This document shows, piece by piece, positions 55,007 to 63,886 of a DNA stretch of 64,000 nt. The stretch is from Methylomonas sp. ZR1 (lineage in GTDB: Bacteria; Pseudomonadota; Gammaproteobacteria; Methylococcales; Methylomonadaceae), in NCBI RefSeq assembly GCF_013141865.1, contig NZ_RCST01000001.1, positions 434,001-498,000 of the forward strand, given 5' to 3'. Position 1 is the first letter of the stretch; every line of letters begins with the position of its first letter. The position numbers and the translations under genes are program-made. The notes under the pieces were generated by a model, which had not been told where the DNA came from, ran no database searches, and worked only from the letters and a program-made list of their open reading frames with translations.

Positions 55007-55257
55007 TGTGTCGCTATCGCGACGGATTGTTTTGAAGTCGGTTCTCGCACCGACGGGCGAGATGCTTTCTTTTGCATCGCCAAAAGAAAGTATCCAAAGA
55101 AAAGGCGACCCGAATGCCGCTTATTCCCTGCGCTCCTCGCTTTTGACGGGGGTTGCCGAAAGGGGCTTCCTGCCCCTTCGTCAACGCGATGCATCCCTGC
55201 ATCGCCCCTGTGGGCTAATCCCGGCGAAAGCTCCGGTGCTCGGCGCGGCATACGGGA
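55007..55257 (+). repeat. Left arm of a long inverted repeat around the HNH-DGQHR gene
   Basis: This stretch, beginning TGTGTCGCTATCGC and ending CATACGGGA, reappears in reverse orientation at 57201-57417. Shared blocks include CTGCGCTCCTCGCTTT, GGGGCTTCCTGCCC, GGGCTAATCCC and CTCCGGTGCTCGG. The left arm is some 34 bases longer, mainly through a small GATGCATCCCTGCATC insert. Similarity is strong but not perfect. Confidence 0.8.
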
Positions 55258-55274
55258 CAAAACCCGCCTCCAAT

Positions 55275-55305
55275 GTAGGTTGGGTTAGCGATAGCGTAAC
55301 CCAAC
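55275..55305. repeat. Dispersed palindromic repeat, copy 2
   Basis: TGTAGGTTGGGTTAGCGATA followed by GCGTAACCCAAC; its arms GTTGGGTTA and TAACCCAAC are exact. It matches the copy at 35093-35122. Confidence 0.65.
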
Positions 55306-55544
55306 AATTCGGAACGGCAAGCGTTGGGCTAAGGCTGGTTTTTGTAGGCTAAGTTGTATGAAACGAAACCCAGTATTGACGATTTTTCTGGGTTTCGCGT
55401 TGCTCAAACCTATGCTACTAAAATATATTGCCAGCGTTATGAGGTGTAGCATTCGTGATCGATGCGCTTCACTTTGTATGGGCTAATTTTTAGTATTTGT
55501 CGAACTGTCAGTATCAACAAAAATAATTTGGAAGGGAAAATCTA

Positions 55545-57149
55545 GTGGCATCGTTATTTTTAAATCGATTGAGTACAGAAGACAGGCAGGTATTAGAAAT
55601 TAAACTGCATCGCATCCAAGGAGGGAATTGCTTTATTTGTGAGCAGGCAATCGATTTGCAAGTACACAAAGGGGCGGTAGATATTGACCATGTTGTTCCT
55701 TTGAAACTTGGTGGTAAAGACGATGAAGATAATTTTGCGTTAGCTCACGCAAGTTGCAATAGAAGTAAACAAGCTTCTAACCTCAAAGTTGCGAGAGTGC
55801 TTCAACGTTTCGCGCGATTAAAAGAAACTTTGGAGCCAGAAAATCGTAGCCCAAACCTTGGCGATATTCTCAAACAGGTTGGAGGAGGATGTCATGAGCT
55901 GGGTTTCAACCTAGCTGATGCGGGCTTTACCTACAGTCTGAGTGAATTAGGAAATAATACCCTCTTCAACGTGCCGGTGTATGAAGATGAGATGAGTGGT
56001 TTTCGGTATTTCTTCGCCAGAATCCCAATTGAATATCTTGCTCATGACAACCATATCAATCCGCGGTCAATTGGTCCTAACATCTCAAAACTTATAGAAG
56101 AGTTTTATCAGAAGCGCCCGCAATTGCATGTACCATTGGGTTGGGTTCGGTCAGATAACAACAAATGCGCAATCCACATCTTTGATGGTCAACATAAGGC
56201 TGCTGCTCAAATCATGCTGGGTGCACGATACTTACCCGTTCGAGTATTCATCGATCCTGATCCAGACACGCTGATTACGACGAACACCAACGCGGGAACA
56301 ACTCTCAAGCAAGTAGCATTTGATAAATCAGTACAAAGACATCTTGGTAGTTCGCTATATCACGACCGCATAGCCCGTTTTCAAAAGGAAACGGGGCGTA
56401 GTGAAGATGATCTTGGATTTTCGGAACGGGACCTGGTGAATCACTTCAAAGGACAGTCTAGGGAAATTAAACGCTATATCCTTGATGCGTTGCGGGATGG
56501 TGTAATTTCTGACCCAGATAATAAGCTAAGAGATTACATCGATTTTGGCGGTCGAGGAAAAGAGCGTCCACTGTCATACAGTACCATCGAGAAGACCTTT
56601 TACTCGTTCTTCGTTTATCAGGAAGTATTAGAGGCACCTATAAATTTTCATCTTGAAGAAGGTTCCAATCCACGACAACTGGAGCGAGAGCAAATTCTCA
56701 AATTGATGAATCTCGCGGCTGAGGAAATTTACGTTGATAAATTTGATCCAGAGATTGGTACAGATAAAATCGAAAACCGATTGCAAAACGGTGAATCATT
56801 TAACCATGATCATTTGCGTGCTTTTCGAATGAGCAAGGAGGAGATCGTATATAACTGGTTGCAATATTCTGGTCAGATTGCTAGACAGTATTTCATTATG
56901 CAAGGTCGTCCCGATCCGCAAGGACGACTTTTTCAATATCCGTTTCCAGAGCAGGTTTGGGAAAATATGCGCAAGTTTCTACAGAACTTGGCTTCCCTTC
57001 CGCTTTGGGTGAATACTGATCTTTCCGCCACAGTATTTGGTGGAAAACAAAACAATAGTTTCTGGAAGACCGTTTTTGAGACTGGCAGAACGCCGCAAGG
57101 CATGGAAGTGCTAGTAAGGCCACTCAACTTGATTGAGATGATCAAATAA
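55545..57149 (+). CDS. HNH endonuclease fused to a DGQHR-type domain
   Basis: The 534-residue product has an N-terminal HNH nuclease (residues about 25-80) with CFIC (Cys29/Cys32), DIDHVVPLKLGG (His49), the N in DEDNF, and HASCNRSK (His68, Cys71). After a linker comes a DGQHR/ParB-like region with the motif IHIFDGQHKAAAQ (residues 211-223) and TNTNAGTTLKQVAF. The DGQHR domain is known from DndB-like proteins of DNA phosphorothioation systems. The last 200 residues are helical and unassigned. It starts with GTG behind a GGAAGGGA site. Its codon usage looks less GC-rich than alaS, and it lies alone between the arms of a long inverted repeat, which suggests transfer. A defence role is inferred, not shown. 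Confidence 0.75.
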   Translation: MASLFLNRLSTEDRQVLEIKLHRIQGGNCFICEQAIDLQVHKGAVDIDHVVPLKLGGKDDEDNFALAHASCNRSKQASNLKVARVLQRFARLKETLEPENRSPNLGDILKQVGGGCHELGFNLADAGFTYSLSELGNNTLFNVPVYEDEMSGFRYFFARIPIEYLAHDNHINPRSIGPNISKLIEEFYQKRPQLHVPLGWVRSDNNKCAIHIFDGQHKAAAQIMLGARYLPVRVFIDPDPDTLITTNTNAGTTLKQVAFDKSVQRHLGSSLYHDRIARFQKETGRSEDDLGFSERDLVNHFKGQSREIKRYILDALRDGVISDPDNKLRDYIDFGGRGKERPLSYSTIEKTFYSFFVYQEVLEAPINFHLEEGSNPRQLEREQILKLMNLAAEEIYVDKFDPEIGTDKIENRLQNGESFNHDHLRAFRMSKEEIVYNWLQYSGQIARQYFIMQGRPDPQGRLFQYPFPEQVWENMRKFLQNLASLPLWVNTDLSATVFGGKQNNSFWKTVFETGRTPQGMEVLVRPLNLIEMIK

Positions 57150-57459
57150 ACGAACGTAAATTGCATTCATTTTAGCTCTTGAGTTTTGAGATGGTTTACA
57201 TCCCGTATGCCGAGCCGAGCACCGGAGTTTTTGGCGGGATTAGCCCGAATGGGCAGGAAGCCCCTTTCCAACCCCCGCCGAAAGCGAGGAGCGCAGGAAA
57301 AATGCGGCGTCTGGGTGTCTTTTCTTTTGGATACTTTTCTTTGGACAAGCAAAGAAAAGTATCTCGGCTGTCGGTCCGAGATCCGACGTTAAAATAATCC
57401 GTTGCGATAGCGACACATTATTATTGCAGGTTTTAAATTAGTCGGAATAGGCCCTAACC
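57150..57459. other. Gene-free stretch holding the right repeat arm
   Basis: Apart from the repeat arm at 57201-57417, nothing is seen. The last 40 bases must carry the promoter of the toxin-antitoxin pair that follows. Confidence 0.6.
57201..57417 (-). repeat. Right arm of the long inverted repeat
   Basis: Reverse complement of the left arm 55007-55257, from TCCCGTATGCCGAGC to GCGATAGCGACACA. The distance between outer ends is about 2.4 kb. A shorter, weaker relative in the same orientation is at 58119-58160. Confidence 0.8.
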
Positions 57460-57678
57460 ATGTTGACTTACCAAACCACAGACAAAACAGTCAATTTAAG
57501 TTTTTCTAAGGAGTTTCTATCGGCCCATGAATTAACAAGATTGATCGAAATGCTGCGTGTTAAAGAGCTGATTTCCAAAAGCCAAATGTCCGATGATGAC
57601 GCAAGCTTGCTTGATAATGAACTGAAAGAAAATTGGTGGCGGGAGAATCAAGAAAGGTTTCTGGCAAAAATTAAATGA
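57460..57678 (+). CDS. Probable antitoxin of a PIN toxin
   Basis: The 72-residue product starts with a strand-like segment (TVNLSFSKEF) followed by helices and a charged end (NWWRENQERFLAKIK). I do not know the family, but its size, acidity and four-base ATGA overlap with the PIN gene make an antitoxin role likely. Confidence 0.6.
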   Translation: MLTYQTTDKTVNLSFSKEFLSAHELTRLIEMLRVKELISKSQMSDDDASLLDNELKENWWRENQERFLAKIK

Positions 57679-58097
57679 AACCGGTGATTGTCGATACCAA
57701 TATCGTTTTTTCGGCGTTGGTGAATAAAAACTCCAAAATAGCCACATTATTGTTGCGCTCGGAGCAGCCTTTATTGATGCCAAAATATGGGTTTGTGGAA
57801 CTGTTCAAATACAAAGAAAAAATCTGTGCGGTCAGCAAACACTCCGAAGATGAAGTCCTAGAGCTGCTTTATGAATTGATCCGACATATTGATTTCTTTG
57901 ACGAAAATAGTATCTCGGCCGAAGCTTTACAAAAAGCATGGGCATTGGTGAAAGATGTGGACGCTAAGGATTTGTTGTTTGTTGCGCTGACCATTGAAAT
58001 GGGCGGCTTGTTATGGACCGGCGACAAGCAGTTGCGAATGGGGCTTGACGCACTCGGCTTTGATGCGTTCTTTTTACCAACCGATGACGCCGGATAA
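57675..58097 (+). CDS. PIN-domain toxin (VapC-like)
   Basis: The 140-residue product has the PIN acidic residues in VDTNIVFSAL (Asp at residue 6), FVELFKYKEKI (Glu), DVDAKDLLFVALTIEMGG (Asp) and WTGDKQL (Asp). PIN toxins are Mg-dependent RNases that cut tRNA, rRNA or mRNA. It is coupled to the small gene in front. Confidence 0.8.
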   Translation: MKPVIVDTNIVFSALVNKNSKIATLLLRSEQPLLMPKYGFVELFKYKEKICAVSKHSEDEVLELLYELIRHIDFFDENSISAEALQKAWALVKDVDAKDLLFVALTIEMGGLLWTGDKQLRMGLDALGFDAFFLPTDDAG

Positions 58098-58118
58098 TTT
58101 TGCATCGGCTAAATAGGT

Positions 58119-58160
58119 ATCTCGCGTTAAAATTGTCCGTTGTCTTGGCGACATCAAACA
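58119..58160. repeat. Partial third copy of the repeat end
   Basis: TATCTCGCGTTAAAATTGTCCG and the following GGCGACAT-(C)AAACAATAA resemble the outer end of the right arm (57373-57422), with several changes. It looks like a solo end left by another copy. Confidence 0.4.
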
Positions 58161-58273
58161 ATAAATCGCCAAGTAAGCAAAAATCCTAATGAAGAGATCG
58201 CATTCGATTTTCCTCACTCCAACCCTCTCCGGCAAGGCGAGGGAGTAATAAAAGCCAAAAGGTCAATAAAAAC

Positions 58274-59494
58274 ATGGCATTGTACGTCTATAAATTTGGC
58301 GGCACTTCCGTTGGTACGGTGGAACGTATCAAGGCGGTCGCCGAGAAAGTGAAAAAAGCCCGCGATGCGGGCGATCAGATTGTGGTGGTGGTGTCGGCGA
58401 TGAGCGGCGAAACCAATCGCCTAGTGGCCTTGGCGAAAGAGTTGCAGCCGCAGCCGACCGACCGGGAGTTGGACGTGTTGCTGTCCACAGGCGAGCAAGT
58501 CACCATCGCTTTGCTATCGATGGCCTTGCACCAAATCGGTTGCGAGGCGCGTTCCTACACCGGCGCGCAAGTGCGGATACTTACCGATAGCGCGCATACC
58601 AAGGCGCGGATTCGGGAAATCGACGAAGCTAATATGCGTGCCGATTTGGATGCCGGCCGGGTCGTGGTTGTAGCCGGATTCCAGGGCGTGGACGAGCACG
58701 GCAACATCACGACCTTGGGTCGCGGCGGCTCGGATACCACCGGCGTAGCTTTGGCGGCGGCCTTGAAAGCCGACGAATGCCATATCTATACCGACGTGGA
58801 CGGCGTCTATACGACCGACCCGCGCGTGGTGCCAAAAGCTCGCCGATTGGATCGCATCACGTTTGAAGAAATGCTGGAAATGGCCAGCCTGGGTTCCAAA
58901 GTTTTGCAAATCCGCTCGGTCGAGTTCGCCGGCAAATACAATGTCAAATTGCGCGTGTTGTCTTCGTTTATGGAAGGCAACGGTACCCTTATTACCTACG
59001 AGGAATCAGAAATGGAAAGAGCGTTAATTTCAGGCATCGCGTTTAACCGGGACGAGGCCAAGTTGACCTTGACTGGTGTGCCTGATCTGCCGGGCGTGGC
59101 GTCGAAAATCCTGGGGCCTATCGCCGCCGAGAATATCGAAGTGGATATGATTGTGCAGAACATCTCCGCGCATGGCACCACCGATTTTACCTTTACCGTC
59201 AACCGCAACGATTTCGCCCGCGCGCAGAAAGTGTTGGACGGTTTGCGCGCCGATCTGGGCGGCAATACCACGGTGATCGGTGATAACAGTATCGTCAAAG
59301 TGTCGATTGTCGGCGTCGGTATGCGTTCGCATGCCGGTATCGCCAGCACCATGTTTAAAGTGCTGGCCGACGAGGGTATCAATATCCAAATGATCTCGAC
59401 ATCCGAAATCAAGATTTCCGTGGTGGTCGACGAGAAGTACCTGGAACTGGCGGTGCGTGCGTTACACAAAGCGTTTGGTCTCGATCAGGAGTAG
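58274..59494 (+). CDS. lysC: Aspartate kinase
   Basis: This enzyme phosphorylates aspartate, the entry to lysine, threonine and methionine synthesis. The kinase motif YKFGGTSVGTVERIK is at the N-terminus, TDVDGVYTTDPRVVPKA marks the active site, and two ACT domains for feedback control lie in residues about 265-405. At 406 residues it is the monofunctional type. alaS and lysC are neighbours in many gammaproteobacteria; the accessory block 54.8-58.2 kb has been inserted between them. The csrA gene that often follows is absent. Confidence 0.96.
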   Translation: MALYVYKFGGTSVGTVERIKAVAEKVKKARDAGDQIVVVVSAMSGETNRLVALAKELQPQPTDRELDVLLSTGEQVTIALLSMALHQIGCEARSYTGAQVRILTDSAHTKARIREIDEANMRADLDAGRVVVVAGFQGVDEHGNITTLGRGGSDTTGVALAAALKADECHIYTDVDGVYTTDPRVVPKARRLDRITFEEMLEMASLGSKVLQIRSVEFAGKYNVKLRVLSSFMEGNGTLITYEESEMERALISGIAFNRDEAKLTLTGVPDLPGVASKILGPIAAENIEVDMIVQNISAHGTTDFTFTVNRNDFARAQKVLDGLRADLGGNTTVIGDNSIVKVSIVGVGMRSHAGIASTMFKVLADEGINIQMISTSEIKISVVVDEKYLELAVRALHKAFGLDQE

Positions 59495-59540
59495 TTCCGG
59501 CACTCTAATGTTTGCTCGTTGCGAGCGCTAGAGAGTCAAT

Positions 59541-59592
59541 AAATCCCCAGTTTTTTGTATCGTATTCAGATGCAAGGCTGGGGATTTTTTTT
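59541..59592 (+). terminator. Terminator after lysC
   Basis: AAATCCCCAG and CTGGGGATTT form a 10-base stem with a 27-base loop, followed by a run of T's. Confidence 0.8.
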
Positions 59593-59687
59593 GAATGTCC
59601 TTTTCAAAAACTATGTTAAATAACTTAAAAATAACGAGGCATTTCCCTGATTTTTTCTGGTTTTTTATAAGGCATTTACTTTTAGTC

Positions 59688-59709
59688 AATATAATCAAAC
59701 GATTATATT
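59688..59709. promoter_or_regulatory. Perfect 22-base palindrome before the metal cluster
   Basis: AATATAATC, the spacer AAAC, then GATTATATT: a perfect 9-base dyad in an AT-rich region 64 bases before the first gene of the cluster. It is very likely an operator for a dimeric regulator, perhaps overlapping the promoter. It does not match the FNR consensus, and no regulator gene is adjacent. Confidence 0.55.
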
Positions 59710-59772
59710 TTGGCATCTTTTATGCTGTTTAGCTCCGGTGGATTTTAAATTTTTTCTGCGTGAGGTATCTGA

Positions 59773-59982
59773 ATGGCTCAAGAATTAATTGTTGTAAATC
59801 AAGAAGTCGTGGCACAGCAAATCAATACTGCTGGCTTGATGCTGGGGGCGGGTTTGGCGGTGGCGTCAATGATCTTGGTACCTGCCTTGGCGATGCGTCT
59901 TGGTTTGAGCGCGAGTTTGACTGGCGCACTGAGAATTGCATTGATGAAGGCATCCAGCCGAGCCGCACACGGCAAACGATGA
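59773..59982 (+). CDS. Small hydrophobic protein, first of the metal cluster
   Basis: The 69-residue product has one or two membrane helices rich in Gly and Ala (TAGLMLGAGLAVASMILVPA) and a basic C-terminus. I do not recognise it. GAGG precedes the ATG. Its place directly behind the palindrome and before the copper genes suggests it belongs with them, although 178 bases separate it from the next gene. Confidence 0.6.
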   Translation: MAQELIVVNQEVVAQQINTAGLMLGAGLAVASMILVPALAMRLGLSASLTGALRIALMKASSRAAHGKR

Positions 59983-60160
59983 TCGCAGTCGCTACCTCAG
60001 CGGATGTATTGATTGGTCAGCTTCAGATTGATCGATCATTTCCTGCTTGCGCTGGCCTTGTCAGCGTATGATTTTGTTTTCGCTCGTGCCGTGTTTACCA
60101 AGGTTATTTAGGCGCTATAATCCGCACATGTGCACAGGTAATAAGTGAGTTCGTGTAACA

Positions 60161-60346
60161 ATGGATGATAATAAGAAAAGCTGCGATCTTTGCGGGCTAG
60201 CTGTTGAAGTGGAAGGGTTTAGATTAAAAACCCTGCAAGGCGACAAGCGCTTTTGCTGCGAGGGCTGCAAGGGAATCTATCAAATGTTGCACGAGGCACA
60301 GGTTTTACCTGAAGACGCCGACGATTCAACCCAGCCCCAGCCTTAA
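60161..60346 (+). CDS. Stand-alone cysteine metal-binding domain (P-type ATPase type)
   Basis: The 61-residue product carries CDLCGLAV and RFCCEGCKGIYQMLHEA, the same CxxC / FCCxGC pattern as the protein at 21132-21302. This is the PF12156-like domain normally fused to the N-terminus of CcoI/FixI copper ATPases. Here it is separate and precedes the P-type ATPase by three genes; that ATPase lacks the domain. It may hand copper to the ATPase. Confidence 0.75.
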   Translation: MDDNKKSCDLCGLAVEVEGFRLKTLQGDKRFCCEGCKGIYQMLHEAQVLPEDADDSTQPQP

Positions 60347-60364
60347 CCAGCGACGAGGACGCAT

Positions 60365-60661
60365 ATGGCTCATGTTCACAATCAAAAAAAGAACTCGAAC
60401 GATTCATCCATGACTAAGCAGGTGGTGGCTGGTACACTAGCCACTGCAACTGTAAACACTGGAGGAAAATTGATGACTAAATTAGCGAAACACCCTCTGT
60501 TGGTGTTCGGTGCAGGCATGGTGGCGGGCTATTTTGTGTACAAATACAGAAAGGAAATTATTTCCAGCGCCACAAAAACGATTGATGCCGGCAAGGATTT
60601 TGTATTGCATCAAAAAGAAAACCTCGAAGACATCGTTGCCGAAGCGAAAGAAGGCAATTAA
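60365..60661 (+). CDS. Small single-helix membrane protein
   Basis: The 98-residue product has a histidine- and asparagine-containing start (MAHVHNQKKNSN), a glycine-rich hydrophobic helix (HPLLVFGAGMVAGYFVYKYR) at about residues 44-63 and a charged helical tail. It resembles short DUF5132/YtxH-like membrane proteins, but I cannot name the family with confidence. It lies 18 bases behind the metal-binding gene. Confidence 0.6.
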   Translation: MAHVHNQKKNSNDSSMTKQVVAGTLATATVNTGGKLMTKLAKHPLLVFGAGMVAGYFVYKYRKEIISSATKTIDAGKDFVLHQKENLEDIVAEAKEGN

Positions 60662-60751
60662 CCCCGTTCGATTCTTGGACATTTGGCTGTAACTTGAAAC
60701 GGGTGGTCGTTGCCATGGCAGGACCGCCCGTTTTACTTTTCCCTGTTGACT

Positions 60752-61366
60752 ATGGCTATCCAAAAAGAATTTGTACTACGTTACCGCCATGACGGTCATG
60801 TGCGTTTTCAGGTGCCCGCGCAAGCTTGTCAACCGACTGCGGCGAACTTGATAAGCACCAAGCTCGCTGCGATTAGCGGCGTGCACTCGGTGAACCTTTA
60901 TCGTGGGCAGGGCAAATTATCAATCCGTTACGATGGGGCTGTCTGTGGCTTTACCAGTTTGGCGGCACAGCTGTTTCAAATTCTTGCCGAGCTGGAACAG
61001 CAAGGTTATTTCGACAGTAAGCCGTTAGCGGAGAAGGCTAAAAAGTCTGTTCTCGGCATTAAAAAGCGCTTGAAAAGCACCCGGGTTGGTGGCTGGTTCA
61101 GTGATAAATATCAAGCCGGCAAGGAAACGGTACAGGCGGCCAAAATTATCGGCAAAGTCAGTACCAAAGGCCCGAAAGCCCTGTTTAAAGATCCCGAAAA
61201 AGCCACGATAGATTTCTTGAATGATGTGCTGGTCTTGTATTTGATAAAAACCCACTGGACCCGCATCACGCAGGAGTGGCTGGTCAAACCCATCGTGCAT
61301 CGTTACGAGTGGATGGCGGTGTTTTATATGTTTTTCTTATTAGTACGTTCGCGCCGGCCCAAGTAG
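60752..61366 (+). CDS. HMA_2-type heavy-metal-associated protein
   Basis: The 204-residue product has an N-terminal ferredoxin-like domain (residues about 5-85) with the pattern RYRHDGHVRFQVPA, GVHSVNLYRGQGKLSIRYD, which fits the HMA_2 group. It lacks the CxxC of classic HMA domains. A basic middle part and a helical C-terminus with one membrane helix (WMAVFYMFFLLVRS) follow. The P-type ATPase downstream begins with a similar domain. The ATG at 60752 is preferred over the TTG at 60710. Confidence 0.65.
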   Translation: MAIQKEFVLRYRHDGHVRFQVPAQACQPTAANLISTKLAAISGVHSVNLYRGQGKLSIRYDGAVCGFTSLAAQLFQILAELEQQGYFDSKPLAEKAKKSVLGIKKRLKSTRVGGWFSDKYQAGKETVQAAKIIGKVSTKGPKALFKDPEKATIDFLNDVLVLYLIKTHWTRITQEWLVKPIVHRYEWMAVFYMFFLLVRSRRPK

Positions 61367-61435
61367 AGATTGTCAACGCCCATCCTATGATTTCCATAGG
61401 ATCGGCTCGCTAGTCCATCAAATCCTCAGTCGCCC

Positions 61436-63886
61436 ATGGAAACCGATACTCTAAATTACGCGCATTTTTCCGTTCGACATCAGCTAAAAAATCGGATTCG
61501 GATCATTACGCCGGTGTTGCTTAACGACCCGGAGCGTGGCTATATCCTGGAAATCCTGCTGAAAAAGCGCCCGGAAATTAAAAGTGTGCGCTCGGTGTTT
61601 GAAATCGGTTCGGTAGTCATCGAATTCGATTCCAGCCTTTTGCCGGCAAAAAACTTGCTGATCATGTTGGACGCGGTGTTGGGTAATATCGCGTTAAAGC
61701 AGACTGAGTTAAAAAAAGACAAGAAAAAAGCATTCGACGGGCCCCTGCAAGAAGTTGATTTAGCCGTGCAAGGCATGAGTTGCGCGTCCTGCGCGCTATT
61801 GATCGAAATGGTGTTAAACCGCGACGAACGGGTTAAAAAAGCCGGCGTCAATTTTGCCACTGAAACCGTGACGGTGCAGGGCCAGATCAGCAAGGCGGAG
61901 GTGATCGATAAAATCGAAAAACTGGGTTATAGCGCCATGCCCATCGACACGCTGTCGCAGCGGAAGAAGCTCATCGAAAAGGAGTTGCAACGAATTGACG
62001 TAGCCCGGCGTCGATTTGTATGGGCAGGGCTGTTAACCACACCCGTGGTGACGATAGCCATGATGATGGGCGGCCGAACCTGGATGCATTGGTTGCAGTT
62101 TGCGCTGACCACGCAAGTCGTATTTGGCACAGGCTGGCAATTTTTCAGCAAGGCGTATCGGCTGGCTAAACAACGCGCGGCCAACATGGATAGCTTGATC
62201 GCGCTGGGCGTGGGTTCCGCTTACGGCTACAGTATTCCGTCCCTGTTCCGGCGGCGCGGGCATGTGTATTTCGAAGCCGCCGCCGCTATCATCACCTTTG
62301 TGTTGCTGGGGCGTTATCTTGAAGAACGGGCCAGAGGCAAAGCCGGGGAAGCGATCCGCAAGTTGGTGGATTTGCAACCACAAACCGCGACTTTACTGGC
62401 AGATGACGGCAGCGAGCGCAGCATCGATGTAGACGAAATTAAGATCGACGATGTGATGCTGGTCAGGCCGGGTGAAAAAATTCCCACCGACGGCGTGGTG
62501 ATTGCTGGTCTTTCCACGGTCGATGAGGCAATGATCACCGGCGAAAGCATGCCGGTGGTGAAAAGTGTCGGCCATGCCGTGATCGGCGGTTGTGTCAACG
62601 GCAATGGCGTATTGCATGTCAAGGCCACGGCGGTAGGCATGGATACGGTGCTGGCGGGTATTGTGCATATGGTCGATCAAGCCCAGGCCGCCAAGCTGCC
62701 GATTCAAAAACAGGTCGATAAAATCTCGGCAGTGTTCGTGCCGGCGGTGATGGCGATTTCCGGTGCAACGCTGGTGGGGTGGCTGTTGGCCGGCGCGCCG
62801 TTTGCGTTTGCTTTCGGTAATGCCATCACCGTTTTGTTGATTGCTTGTCCCTGCGCGTTGGGACTGGCGACGCCGGCGGCTATCATGGTCGGCACGGGTC
62901 AAGCCGCTAAGCAGGGTGTATATATCCGCAACGGCGAAAGTCTGGAAATCGCCAGTAAATTGAATGCCATTGTTTTCGATAAGACCGGCACCATCACAGA
63001 AGGCAAACCCCGGGTAAGCAAGGTCTATAAATTATCTCGTCTGGCTGAAAACAAGGTAATCATGTTGGCGGCATCCGCCGAAAACAACTCCGAGCATTTT
63101 CTCGGCAAAGCCGTGGTGGCCTATGCCCGCGACGCGGGTGTCGAGTTACAGGATTGTGCTTATTTTTATAGCGAAACCGGTCACGGTATTCGCGCCGAGG
63201 TAGACGGTTATAAATTATTGCTGGGCAATCGGGCCTGGCTGGAAAATCAGCAAGTTAATGTAAGCCGCTTAGTGGAGCAAGCCGACAATTTTGCTGATCA
63301 AGGGCAAACCCCGGTTTATATGGCGATCAACGGGAAGGAAGCGGCTATATTCGCGATTGCCGACAATCCACGCCCGGAAGCTGCAGCCGCTATTGCGCGG
63401 CTGCACGAATTGGGTATTAAAACCATGATGGTCACTGGCGATACCGAAAGAACCGCTTATTGCATCGCGGATACGGTCGGCATCGCGGATGTAGTCGCTA
63501 ATGCCAAGCCCGAGCAAAAGCTGCAAATCATTCGCCAGTTGCAGGATGAAGGGCACAATGTCGGCATGATAGGTGATGGCATCAATGATGCGCCGGCGCT
63601 GGCCGCGGCCAATGTTGGCTTTGCAGTTGGCAGCGGTACGGACATTGCCATCGAATCAGCCGATCTGACGCTGGTGCAAGGTGATATAGGCAAGGTCACG
63701 GATACTATCGAACTTAGCGCATTTACCATTCGCGTCATTAAACAAAATCTATTCTGGGCGTTCGGTTACAACACTATAGCGATACCGGTGGCGGCACTGG
63801 GCAAGCTCAATCCGATGATCGCCTCCGCGGCGATGGCCTTGAGCTCGGTGTCTGTCATCGTCAATTCACTTCGATTGAACAAATAA
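61436..63886 (+). CDS. Copper-translocating P1B-type ATPase
   Basis: This 816-residue pump moves Cu(I) out of the cytoplasm. It begins with an HMA_2-like domain (residues about 10-85), followed by a classic HMA domain with GMSCASC at 113-119. The membrane metal site CPC is at residues 471-473 in [12 protein letters not shown], the phosphorylated Asp515 is in [11 protein letters not shown], and TGES and the HP-like motif [10 protein letters not shown] are present. FGYNTIAIP in helix 7 and [15 protein letters not shown] in helix 8 define the Cu(I) subtype (P1B-1). The next gene starts one base after the stop. Export or supply to a cuproenzyme are both possible. Confidence 0.92.
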   Translation: METDTLNYAHFSVRHQLKNRIRIITPVLLNDPERGYILEILLKKRPEIKSVRSVFEIGSVVIEFDSSLLPAKNLLIMLDAVLGNIALKQTELKKDKKKAFDGPLQEVDLAVQGMSCASCALLIEMVLNRDERVKKAGVNFATETVTVQGQISKAEVIDKIEKLGYSAMPIDTLSQRKKLIEKELQRIDVARRRFVWAGLLTTPVVTIAMMMGGRTWMHWLQFALTTQVVFGTGWQFFSKAYRLAKQRAANMDSLIALGVGSAYGYSIPSLFRRRGHVYFEAAAAIITFVLLGRYLEERARGKAGEAIRKLVDLQPQTATLLADDGSERSIDVDEIKIDDVMLVRPGEKIPTDGVVIAGLSTVDEAMITGESMPVVKSVGHAVIGGCVNGNGVLHVKATAVGMDTVLAGIVHMVDQAQAAKLPIQKQVDKISAVFVPAVMAISGATLVGWLLAGAPFAFAFGNAITVLLIACPCALGLATPAAIMVGTGQAAKQGVYIRNGESLEIASKLNAIVFDKTGTITEGKPRVSKVYKLSRLAENKVIMLAASAENNSEHFLGKAVVAYARDAGVELQDCAYFYSETGHGIRAEVDGYKLLLGNRAWLENQQVNVSRLVEQADNFADQGQTPVYMAINGKEAAIFAIADNPRPEAAAAIARLHELGIKTMMVTGDTERTAYCIADTVGIADVVANAKPEQKLQIIRQLQDEGHNVGMIGDGINDAPALAAANVGFAVGSGTDIAIESADLTLVQGDIGKVTDTIELSAFTIRVIKQNLFWAFGYNTIAIPVAALGKLNPMIASAAMALSSVSVIVNSLRLNK

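Larger units (their letters stand above)
54991..55544. other. Gene-free stretch made mostly of repeats
   Basis: It contains the left inverted-repeat arm (55007-55257), the dispersed palindrome (55275-55305), and the inverted REP fragment (55457-55474). No coding sequence is supported. The 70 bases before 55545 probably hold the promoter of the HNH-DGQHR gene. Confidence 0.6.

Noticed and set aside
55008..55352. Open frame of 114 codons in the left repeat arm
   Set aside because: The DNA is an inverted repeat whose other copy does not keep the frame.
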